Under the pieces are notes generated by a model. It was not told where the DNA came from. It searched no databases and worked only from the letters and a program-made list of their open reading frames with translations. A stretch of 5,179 bases of DNA from Rhizorhabdus sp. (GTDB lineage: Bacteria; Pseudomonadota; Alphaproteobacteria; Sphingomonadales; Sphingomonadaceae), in NCBI GenBank assembly GCA_004297635.1, contig SCUQ01000044.1:1-5179 (forward strand), written 5' to 3'. The translations under genes were made by a program, and so were the position numbers. Positions 1 to 5,179 of the stretch are shown in pieces. How positions within the stretch are numbered: position 1 is the first letter of the stretch; every line of letters begins with the position of its first letter.

Positions 1-543
1 GCGCTCGATGCCTGGCGCCGCGCATCCGCGATCGCGCCCGGCGCCCTATCGGTGGTTGCGCTGTCACCGCCGGCTTTGTGGGAGCAGCTCGGCCGTGGTG
101 ATCTGGATGCGATCGTGGGCACCGTCGACTGGGGCGTCCGGGCACAGCGCTCCGGCATAACGCTCGACTATGATAGCGCCGACCAGCATTTTCCCGCCAT
201 GGCGCAGGCGATCCTCGCCTCGGACGCGGCGATCGCAAACAACCCGCGGGCCATCCGCAAATTCGTCCGGGCGACCTTGCGTGCCGTCGACGCGATCCGG
301 CGCCAGCCAAAGCGCAGCGCCCATGATTATCGCGAAATGGTTCCGCAATCGGACCTGACCGAGCAAGAGATTGCGACGGTGTTTTCACTGCTGGGCTGCC
401 ACGTCTATGCAGGGCAGCAGGTGGCGGGGGCGTTTGACGGTCGCCGGGTGGCCGCGCTGCAGGACGCCTATCTGGAGCTTGGTCTGGTCCGGCAGCGCCG
501 CGATCCCACCCTGTTCTTTACCAACGACTTCACCCATGAATAG
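1..543 (+). CDS. ABC transporter substrate-binding protein, NMT1/SsuA/TauA-like (3' part; 5' end outside window)
   Basis: The frame is open from the first base to the TAG at 541-543 and gives the last 180 residues of a periplasmic solute-binding protein. Proteins of this family capture a small organic solute (sulfonates, nitrate, pyrimidine precursors, aromatic acids) and deliver it to an ABC permease. Visible hallmarks are a segment of the type 'LGRGDLDAIVGTVDWG' (window residues 30-45), where these proteins ask how much ligand-site surface the lobe contributes, then a helical stretch 'NNPRAIRKFVRATLRAVDAI' (about 80-99) and a C-terminal 'AYLELGLV' helix typical of the fold. Full-length relatives are about 310-340 residues, so roughly the first half, including any signal peptide, lies upstream. 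The GTG at position 52 is internal, because the frame and the fold continue upstream of it. No permease or ATPase gene is visible. The substrate cannot be deduced. The SDR gene follows closely, which suggests co-transcription. Confidence 0.72.
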   Translation, partial: ALDAWRRASAIAPGALSVVALSPPALWEQLGRGDLDAIVGTVDWGVRAQRSGITLDYDSADQHFPAMAQAILASDAAIANNPRAIRKFVRATLRAVDAIRRQPKRSAHDYREMVPQSDLTEQEIATVFSLLGCHVYAGQQVAGAFDGRRVAALQDAYLELGLVRQRRDPTLFFTNDFTHE

Positions 544-552
544 CGGCGCAGC

Positions 553-558
553 AAAGGA
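553..558 (+). promoter_or_regulatory. Ribosome binding site of the SDR gene
   Basis: AAAGGA lies 7 nt before the ATG at 566. It decides the start: an in-frame ATG at 536, which overlaps the end of the upstream gene, has no purine-rich Shine-Dalgarno sequence in front of it. Confidence 0.65.
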
Positions 559-565
559 TCTGAAC

Positions 566-1333
566 ATGCGGGGCGTCATCGATCTGAGCGGCCGGACCAT
601 TGTCATCACCGGGGCGGGCCGTGGGCTGGGCGCTGCCTTTGCCGAAGCCTGCGCGCTCGCCGGCGCCCGGATCATCATCGCCGAGATCCGCGCCGATCTG
701 GGCGAGGAGACCGCCGCCGCCCTGCGCGACAAGGGCCATGACATCCTGTTCCGGCCGATCGATGTCGCCGATCCCGATTCCATTACCGCCTTCGCCACCT
801 GGCTGGCGGCGCATGTCGATGCGGTCGATGGCCTGTTGAACAATGCCGCCCTGGCGACAGGGATTGGCGGGAAGGGTTTCGAGGAGATCGACATCGAAAC
901 CTGGGATATGGTGATGCGGATCAACGTGCGCGGCCCCTGGCTGATGACGCGGGCGATGGCGCCGCTCCTGCGTGCGTCGCGACCGGGCGGGCGCGTGGTC
1001 AACATTGCGTCGGACACCGCCTTATGGGGGGCGCCCAACCTGCTCCACTATGTCGCCAGCAAGGGGGCGGTGATCAGCATGACGCGATCGCTGTCGCGGG
1101 AACTCGGCGTGGATGGCGTCACCGTCAATGCGCTCGCCCCCGGCCTCGTCCGCGTGGAGGCGACCGACTATGTGCCCGAACAGCGCAAGCAGCTCTATGT
1201 GCAAGGCGCCGCAATTCAGCGCCCGCAGATTCCCGATGACACGGTGGGTGCCGCGGTCTTCCTGCTCAGCGATGCGGCGGCCTTCATCTCGGGGCAGATC
1301 CTGCCGATAAATGGCGGTTTCATATCGGCCTGA
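566..1333 (+). CDS. Short-chain dehydrogenase/reductase (classical SDR, NAD(P)-dependent)
   Basis: This is a complete 255-residue cytoplasmic oxidoreductase of the classical SDR family, which interconverts a hydroxyl and a carbonyl group. The Rossmann motif TGAGRGLG is at residues 15-22, the adenine-contacting Asp-Val at 66-67, NNAA at 92-95, and the catalytic tetrad is Asn120, Ser149, Tyr162 and Lys166 (YVASK). The PG motif is at 192-193 and the protein ends in the usual 'INGGF' type tail. Glu40 at the end of the second strand is acidic, which in this family usually favours NAD(H) over NADP(H). Length is normal for the family and no key residue is missing. Start 566 is preferred for its ribosome binding site; ATG 536 would add 10 residues (MNSGAAKDLN) and overlap the upstream stop. 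The gene begins 22 nt after the binding-protein gene, so an operon is likely. The substrate is not predictable; FabG-like, cyclic alcohol, sugar or steroid dehydrogenase roles are all possible. Confidence 0.93.
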   Translation: MRGVIDLSGRTIVITGAGRGLGAAFAEACALAGARIIIAEIRADLGEETAAALRDKGHDILFRPIDVADPDSITAFATWLAAHVDAVDGLLNNAALATGIGGKGFEEIDIETWDMVMRINVRGPWLMTRAMAPLLRASRPGGRVVNIASDTALWGAPNLLHYVASKGAVISMTRSLSRELGVDGVTVNALAPGLVRVEATDYVPEQRKQLYVQGAAIQRPQIPDDTVGAAVFLLSDAAAFISGQILPINGGFISA

Positions 1334-1334
1334 G

Positions 1335-1375
1335 GGCCGCGCCACCGCCGCAAACGTCAACGACTCGGCCGCGCC
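1335..1375 (+). repeat. Short direct repeat GGCCGCGCC (two copies)
   Basis: The 9-mer GGCCGCGCC occurs at 1335-1343, immediately after the SDR stop, and again at 1367-1375, 32 nt later. The second copy also sits in a weak imperfect hairpin (1367-1389: GGCC pairing with GGCC, an inner GCC/GGC stem, loop TCAAC). There is no T-run directly behind it, so it is a poor intrinsic terminator. In GC-rich DNA such repeats can arise by chance. Confidence 0.3.
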
Positions 1376-1410
1376 TCAACGGCTTGGCCTGCCGCGTCTA
1401 CCGGGCGAGC

Positions 1411-1422
1411 TTTTTCGAAAAA
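1411..1422. terminator. Perfect AT palindrome TTTTTCGAAAAA, possible weak terminator end of the SDR unit
   Basis: TTTTTCGAAAAA is a perfect 12-bp palindrome standing out in GC-rich surroundings. Homopolymer T and A runs of this length are not seen elsewhere in the window. It lies 77 nt after the SDR stop, at the border between GC-rich and AT-rich intergenic DNA. It could supply the U-run for termination on either strand, with the weak GC-rich hairpin at 1367-1389 too far upstream to form a classical terminator, or it could be a protein site or a bendable A/T tract. The role is an inference. Confidence 0.3.
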
Positions 1423-1451
1423 ACCGCGCAATTTGAGCGATTATTAGCGCA

Positions 1452-1480
1452 TTGACAAAATCCCAGATTTGGAGTGTTGT
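1452..1480 (+). promoter_or_regulatory. Candidate promoter for the TonB-dependent receptor unit
   Basis: A consensus -35 box TTGACA is at 1452-1457. With a 17-nt spacer the -10 position would be TGTTGT (1475-1480), a poor match to TATAAT. An alternative reading uses TTGTTA (1477-1482) as -35 with TTATAT (1501-1506) as -10 at 18 nt. The AT-rich stretch 1431-1540 in an otherwise GC-rich window supports a promoter somewhere here; the exact one cannot be settled by eye. Confidence 0.42.
1458..1470. repeat. Inverted repeat AAATC-CCA-GATTT within the candidate promoter
   Basis: Perfect 5-bp arms are separated by 3 nt, starting directly after the TTGACA box. The position, between the -35 and -10 elements, would suit a repressor site, but the arms are short enough to be chance. 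Confidence 0.25.
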
Positions 1481-1492
1481 TACGTATAACAA
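1477..1492. promoter_or_regulatory. Candidate operator: inverted repeat TTGTTA-CGTA-TAACAA
   Basis: Perfect 6-bp arms flank a 4-nt centre, giving a 16-bp site of the size bound by dimeric helix-turn-helix regulators. It overlaps or adjoins the likely -10 region about 50 nt before the receptor start, where binding would block transcription. No regulator gene is in the window, and the regulator family cannot be named from the site alone. Confidence 0.42.
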
Positions 1493-1526
1493 ACTGTAGT
1501 TTATATACGAAACACAACATGCAGTT

Positions 1527-1532
1527 AAGGGG
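1527..1532 (+). promoter_or_regulatory. Ribosome binding site of the receptor gene
   Basis: AAGGGG is placed 8 nt before the ATG at 1541. It supports this start, which also gives a complete signal peptide. Confidence 0.65.
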
Positions 1533-1540
1533 TTTGGAAA

Positions 1541-3757
1541 ATGGGCTTCCCTCTCTCGATCAAGACTGGCTTCGCAACGCACGCAACGCTCGGGACCGCC
1601 ATGGCGCTCGTCCTGTCGACGCCGCTGTTCGCGCAGACCGCGACAACCCCCATCGCTGGAGAGGAAGGCCTGAACGACATCGTCGTCACGGCGCAGAAGC
1701 GTGAATCGACCGCGCAGAAGACGGCGGCGGCGATTGCGGTCTATACTTCGGATCAGCTTAAGAAGTCCGGAGTGGCCGATGTCGCGAGCCTCGCGACAAT
1801 TTCGCCGAGCGTGAATATTGGCGCCAGCAGCGGCGCATCCTTCATCGCCATTCGCGGCGTCGCCAGCCGCGACTTCACCGAGATCGGCGATCCCGCGATC
1901 GCGGTCAGCATCGATGACATCTATATTCAGCGGCCGACCGGCATCAACGCCGGCTTCTACGATCTGGAGCGCATCGAAGTCCTGAACGGGCCGCAGGGCA
2001 CGCTCTACGGGCGCAACGCCACTGGCGGCGCGGTCAACATCCTGACCAAGAAACCGTCGGACAAATTCGAAGGCTATATCCTCGGCGATATCGGCAACTA
2101 CAAGACGATCAATGTCGATGGCGCGGTCAATGTGCCGCTCAGCGATACCGTTTCCGCGCGCGCCTCTTTCGTAAGCCGCTACAACAAGGGCTATCGCGAC
2201 AACGGCCCAGCCGGCCGGGGCGACGACACCGACGTCCAGGGCGGGCGCCTGCAGCTGCTGTTCAAGCCGACCGATCGCCTGAAGATCCTGCTGAGCGCGG
2301 ACCAGATGTACCTCGGCGGAACCGGCGCGGTATATGACGGCGTGCCGCTGAGGTCGGTCGGCGGCGTCGTCACGACCCGCCCCAAGACCAGCGCCCATGC
2401 CGCGACCCATTTCGATCTCAATACCGTCGGCAAATTCGATACGACCAACACCCGTCTCGTCGGGCGCCTCGACTATGATCTCGATGTTGCCACCGTGACG
2501 TCGATCACCGGTTTCATGCGCCAGGATCTGTTCTACAAGTGGGACAATGATGGTCAGGCGGTCGTTTCGGTCCAGCCGAACCGTAACTTCATTTTCACGC
2601 GCGACGAACTGTCGAAGGATTTCAGCCAGGAACTGCGTATCGCATCGAACAATAAGAGCGGCTTCCTCTGGCAGGGAGGCGTCTTCTACTTCCGCGAGGA
2701 TCTCGACCTCACCAACCTGTTCGATGTGCAGCCGGCCGCCACGCCCATCAACATCCGCGAATATCACTATAATGTGATCACCAAATCCTACGCTGCCTTT
2801 GCGCAGGTCGGCTATGATATCGTCGACGCGCTGCGCCTGTCGGCCGGTATCCGCTATACCCATGACAGCAAGCATCGCAGCGGCCCGAGCTTCGTGCAGG
2901 CCAGCCCGGCCACCCTCCCGGTTGCGGCCGGCGGCACCGGCGTCCGCATATTTTCGGTCGACAATACCAAGGACAGCTGGTCGAAAGTCACCTGGCACGT
3001 CGGCGCCGACTATACGCTCTCGCCGCGCAACCTCCTCTACGCGAAGGTAGATTCCGGCTATAAGTCGGGCGGCTTCAACAATTTCGGACTGGGATCCTAC
3101 GATCCGGAAACGCTGATCGCCTATGAAGTCGGCTCGAAGAACCGCTTCCTCGACAATGCGCTGCAGCTCAACGCCAGTGCCTTTCTGTACAACTACAAGG
3201 ATCAGCAGATCTCGCAGCTCGACGGCGCGACCGGCAACACGCTGATCGTCAATGCGGGCAAGGCCGAAATCTACGGCGCGGAAGTGGAGGCGGTCGCCCT
3301 CGCGACGCCGGCAGATCAGGTCAACGTTTCGGTCAGCTATCTTCACGCCCGGTTCAAGGACTTCTGCACCGCGCGCAGCGCAGCGGGGGTCTGCACGAGT
3401 TCCTTCGCGGGCAATACCCTGATCCAATCGCCGACCTGGTCGATCAACGCCGGCTATCAGCACGTCTTCTCGGTCTTCGGCGGCGACCTCACGGCACGGG
3501 TTCAGACCCAGTATCGCTCGGACCAGTGGATGTCCTTCTTCAACCGCGCCACCGAGAAGCAGAAGGCCTATACCCGCACCGATCTGAGCCTGGAATATTC
3601 GCCCGATGGCGCCGCATGGTCGATCCAGGGCTATGTCCGCAATCTGGAAAACTCGGTAGTCCTGACCGAGGCCGCGCAGAGCGGACTCTATAACGCGATC
3701 CGGTCTACCTATGCCCCGCCGCGCACCTATGGCGTACGGCTGAACTACAAATGGTGA
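1541..3757 (+). CDS. TonB-dependent outer-membrane receptor
   Basis: This is a complete 738-residue receptor that imports a ligand through the outer membrane using energy passed on by TonB-ExbBD. Residues 1-31 form a signal peptide with cleavage expected after 'PLFA' (A31/Q32). A TonB box of the IVVTA type is at 47-51, followed by QKRE. The plug domain covers about 56-168: RGV at 105-107, VSIDDIYI from 122, and the highly conserved GPQGTLYGRNATGG from 150. The remainder is a beta-barrel rich in alternating aromatic residues, ending in 'YGVRLNYKW', with the C-terminal aromatic residue needed for barrel assembly. Two cysteines, C609 and C618, nine residues apart, probably form a disulfide in an outer loop. 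No N-terminal signalling (STN) domain is present, so regulation through an anti-sigma factor is unlikely. Length is normal. The GH3 gene 60 nt downstream suggests a glycoside or glycoconjugate ligand rather than a siderophore, but this is inference. The gap upstream suggests its own promoter. Confidence 0.96.
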   Translation: MGFPLSIKTGFATHATLGTAMALVLSTPLFAQTATTPIAGEEGLNDIVVTAQKRESTAQKTAAAIAVYTSDQLKKSGVADVASLATISPSVNIGASSGASFIAIRGVASRDFTEIGDPAIAVSIDDIYIQRPTGINAGFYDLERIEVLNGPQGTLYGRNATGGAVNILTKKPSDKFEGYILGDIGNYKTINVDGAVNVPLSDTVSARASFVSRYNKGYRDNGPAGRGDDTDVQGGRLQLLFKPTDRLKILLSADQMYLGGTGAVYDGVPLRSVGGVVTTRPKTSAHAATHFDLNTVGKFDTTNTRLVGRLDYDLDVATVTSITGFMRQDLFYKWDNDGQAVVSVQPNRNFIFTRDELSKDFSQELRIASNNKSGFLWQGGVFYFREDLDLTNLFDVQPAATPINIREYHYNVITKSYAAFAQVGYDIVDALRLSAGIRYTHDSKHRSGPSFVQASPATLPVAAGGTGVRIFSVDNTKDSWSKVTWHVGADYTLSPRNLLYAKVDSGYKSGGFNNFGLGSYDPETLIAYEVGSKNRFLDNALQLNASAFLYNYKDQQISQLDGATGNTLIVNAGKAEIYGAEVEAVALATPADQVNVSVSYLHARFKDFCTARSAAGVCTSSFAGNTLIQSPTWSINAGYQHVFSVFGGDLTARVQTQYRSDQWMSFFNRATEKQKAYTRTDLSLEYSPDGAAWSIQGYVRNLENSVVLTEAAQSGLYNAIRSTYAPPRTYGVRLNYKW

Positions 3758-3767
3758 TGTGAAGCCT

Positions 3768-3793
3768 TGGCGCGCGCCTTACGGTGCGCGCCA
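3768..3793 (+). terminator. Strong GC hairpin between receptor and GH3 genes (terminator, attenuator or mRNA-stability element)
   Basis: Arms TGGCGCGCGCC (3768-3778) and GGTGCGCGCCA (3783-3793) form an 11-bp stem with one G-U pair and a TTAC tetraloop, starting 10 nt after the receptor stop. No clean T-run follows (the next bases are TTGCGTTGGCTTTCT), so full termination is doubtful. Partial termination, or protection of the receptor mRNA 3' end, would give less GH3 than receptor. Confidence 0.6.
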
Positions 3794-3808
3794 TTGCGTT
3801 GGCTTTCT

Positions 3809-3813
3809 GGAGG
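3809..3813 (+). promoter_or_regulatory. Ribosome binding site deciding the GTG start of the GH3 gene
   Basis: GGAGG lies 4 nt before the GTG at 3818, a short but workable spacing. The other in-frame candidate upstream, TTG 3794, touches the foot of the hairpin and has no such site. The first in-frame ATG (4040) would remove the lipobox and the calcium loop. Confidence 0.6.
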
Positions 3814-3817
3814 CAAG

Positions 3818-5179
3818 GTGTCGAGGATCCCTAGCATAGCAGCGCTGCTGGCGCTGGCGCTTCCCGGCTGCGCGGCGCTCGGCGCCCCACCCGCCCAGAT
3901 CGCGATCGATGCACGGATCGCTCCCGTTCTGATCGTCGACACCCTGCGCTTCAAGGATCTCAACCGCAACGGCCTGCTCGACCGCTATGAGGACTGGCGG
4001 CTTCCGGCAGAGCGCCGCGCGGCCGACCTCATCCGCCGCATGACGATGGCGGAAAAGGCCGGGCTCATGATGCATGCGGCGCATTCCGGTTATTTCGGAC
4101 CCGGCGGCACCGTCCTCGACACGCTGGCGCCGCCGCCGCCGGGCGCCCTCAAGCCGCCCGTCAACATATCGGGGGTTCCCGGTTTCGACCGGGCCGACAA
4201 GCCCTCCCCGCGTAACCTCATCCTCGAACGCAACGTTCGCTGGATCAATACCTCACCTGGCGGCACGCCGGCCGATGCGGCGCGCTGGGCGAACGCAATC
4301 CAGGAAATCGCCGAGGGCAGCCGGCTGGGCATTCCAGTCGTGCTGACGGCCGATCCCGTGCACACCACCAACCGCCTGCCGGGCGGCGCCCTGCCGCCGC
4401 CCGACCGGGTCAAGATCACATCGAGCTGGCCGGATCAGATCGGTCTCGCAGCGATCGGTGACACCGCGGTCGTCGAACGGTTCGGCCGGATCGCCGCCAC
4501 CGAATATCATGCGCTCGGCTTCCGCATGATCCTGAACCCGATGGCCGATCTCGCAACGGAGCCGCGCTGGAACCGTATCGCGGGCACCTTCGGCGAAAGT
4601 GCCGATCTGTCGGCTCGCCTCACGGCTGCCTATATCCGCGGTGTGCAGGGTGCCCGGATCGGCTCCGACAGCGTCCTCGCCGTCGTCAAGCATTTCCCGG
4701 GAGACGGGCCGGTCGAGCAGGGCTTCGATCCGCACAATCCCTATGGCAAGCGGCTGGTCTATCCGGCTGGCATGCAGGCCTATCACCTCAGGCCCTTTCG
4801 CGCGGCGTTCGATGCGGGCGTGTCCAGCGTAATGGGCAGCTACGGAATTCCCACCGGGATCGACACGGTCGGCGCCAATTTTTCGCGCAAGGTCATCACC
4901 GATCTGTTGCGCCGCAAGATGGGTTTCGACGGCATCGTCATCACCGATTGGCTCCATGCCCAGCCCTGGGGGGTCGAGACTCTGAGCAAGCAGGATCGCG
5001 AACTCAGGCTGATCCAGGCCGGCGTCGATCAGTTCGGTGGCGAACATGAAACGGGCTTCATCCTCGCGCTGGCCAGGGCCGGCAAGATATCGTCGAAGCG
5101 GATCGACCAGTCGATGCGCCGCATCCTGACGCCGATGTTCGCACTGGGTAACTTCGAGAACCCTTATGTCGATCCCGCG
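3818..5179 (+). CDS. Lipoprotein glycoside hydrolase family 3 (beta-glucosidase-like), 3' end outside window
   Basis: The first 454 residues are present and the frame is open to the last base. GH3 enzymes of this kind remove terminal beta-linked sugars from glycosides by a retaining mechanism. Residues 1-18 are a lipoprotein signal with lipobox LPGC (Cys18), so the enzyme should be anchored to a membrane. An EF-hand-like loop follows (D47, N49, N51, G52, D55, E58), then 'DWRLPAERRAADLI' leading into the (beta/alpha)8 domain. GH3 landmarks are 'TADPVH' (about 186-191), 'WPDQIGLAA', 'PRWNR', 'TFGES', KHFPGDG at 291-297, and 'GIVITDW' with Asp377 as the expected nucleophile. The segment after it reads 'AGVDQFGGEHE', where many GH3 enzymes have a Met-Pro motif. 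The alpha/beta sandwich domain that usually carries the acid/base residue lies beyond the window; family members are commonly 600-800 residues. It lies 60 nt behind the receptor gene, probably in the same transcription unit. Substrate is unknown. NagZ is unlikely, since the KHFPGHG-type His dyad motif is replaced by KHFPGDG and NagZ lacks a lipobox. Confidence 0.9.
   Translation, partial: MSRIPSIAALLALALPGCAALGAPPAQIAIDARIAPVLIVDTLRFKDLNRNGLLDRYEDWRLPAERRAADLIRRMTMAEKAGLMMHAAHSGYFGPGGTVLDTLAPPPPGALKPPVNISGVPGFDRADKPSPRNLILERNVRWINTSPGGTPADAARWANAIQEIAEGSRLGIPVVLTADPVHTTNRLPGGALPPPDRVKITSSWPDQIGLAAIGDTAVVERFGRIAATEYHALGFRMILNPMADLATEPRWNRIAGTFGESADLSARLTAAYIRGVQGARIGSDSVLAVVKHFPGDGPVEQGFDPHNPYGKRLVYPAGMQAYHLRPFRAAFDAGVSSVMGSYGIPTGIDTVGANFSRKVITDLLRRKMGFDGIVITDWLHAQPWGVETLSKQDRELRLIQAGVDQFGGEHETGFILALARAGKISSKRIDQSMRRILTPMFALGNFENPYVDPA

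Noticed and set aside
52..54. GTG as the start of the first gene
   Set aside because: The same frame stays open to the window edge and the protein fold needs residues further upstream, so the gene is cut by the window rather than short.
385..1038. Minus-strand open frame of 217 codons across the binding protein and SDR junction
   Set aside because: It spans two real plus-strand genes and has Ser/Ala/Arg/Pro-rich composition without motifs.
1474..1704. Small plus-strand open frame of 76 codons overlapping the receptor start, with an ATG at 1519
   Set aside because: It runs out of frame through the signal peptide region, its translation is Arg/Asn/His-rich without pattern, and there is no Shine-Dalgarno sequence before either start. 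A leader peptide role is not supported.
1376..3463. Very long open frame of 695 codons on the minus strand opposite the receptor gene
   Set aside because: It is the mirror of a GC-rich coding frame. The translation has low-complexity Arg/Asp/Gly/Val-rich composition with no recognisable domain, it overlaps a clear receptor gene completely, and no ribosome binding site or promoter argues for it.
4130..4141. Four consecutive proline codons (CCG repeat) in the GH3 gene, residues 105-108
   Set aside because: It could slow ribosomes and require EF-P, and might be a slippage site, but the frame is intact and short CCG runs are common in GC-rich coding DNA.
4253..5047. Minus-strand open frame of 264 codons opposite the GH3 gene
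   Set aside because: It shows the same kind of shadow composition and lies entirely inside a gene with clear GH3 motifs.
1..5179. tRNA, rRNA, CRISPR arrays, insertion sequences, phage genes
   Set aside because: No cloverleaf-like segment, spaced repeat array, terminal inverted repeat, transposase or integrase signature was seen on either strand.

Overview
The window looks like GC-rich alphaproteobacterial chromosome, most likely from a sphingomonad (Sphingomonadaceae). The evidence is the GC-biased codon use, a TonB-dependent receptor of the type expanded in that group (TonB-box segment IVVTAQ, plug motif around GPQGTLYGRNATGG) and a lipoprotein GH3 glycosidase directly behind it. This placement rests on family resemblance read by eye, not on a database search. 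All four genes are on the plus strand, and both outer genes run off the window edges.

Layout. Positions 1-543 hold the C-terminal part of a periplasmic solute-binding protein of the NMT1/SsuA/TauA type from an ABC importer. It is followed 22 nt later (566-1333) by a complete classical short-chain dehydrogenase/reductase (SDR) with an intact Asn-Ser-Tyr-Lys tetrad; the two look co-transcribed. A 207-nt gap (1334-1540) follows. Its first part is GC-rich and its second part is markedly AT-rich. The AT-rich part carries a TTGACA box, two inverted repeats that could be operators, and a good ribosome binding site, so a new transcription unit probably starts here. Positions 1541-3757 encode a complete 738-residue TonB-dependent outer-membrane receptor with signal peptide, TonB box, plug and barrel. 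A strong 11-bp hairpin sits in the 60-nt gap behind it, and positions 3818-5179 encode the first 454 residues of a lipoprotein GH3 glycoside hydrolase. That enzyme has an EF-hand-like calcium loop between its lipobox and its catalytic domain.

How the genes may work together (inference). The receptor would bring a ligand too large or too scarce for porins across the outer membrane. The membrane-anchored GH3 enzyme would remove a sugar from it, most simply a glycoside or glycoconjugate. The SDR could oxidise or reduce an alcohol/ketone on the sugar or aglycone, and the ABC binding protein would serve inner-membrane import of a small product or a related nutrient. The receptor-GH3 pairing is the best supported part. 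The link to the binding protein and SDR rests only on proximity and strand. No RNA genes, CRISPR arrays, insertion sequences or phage genes were seen.
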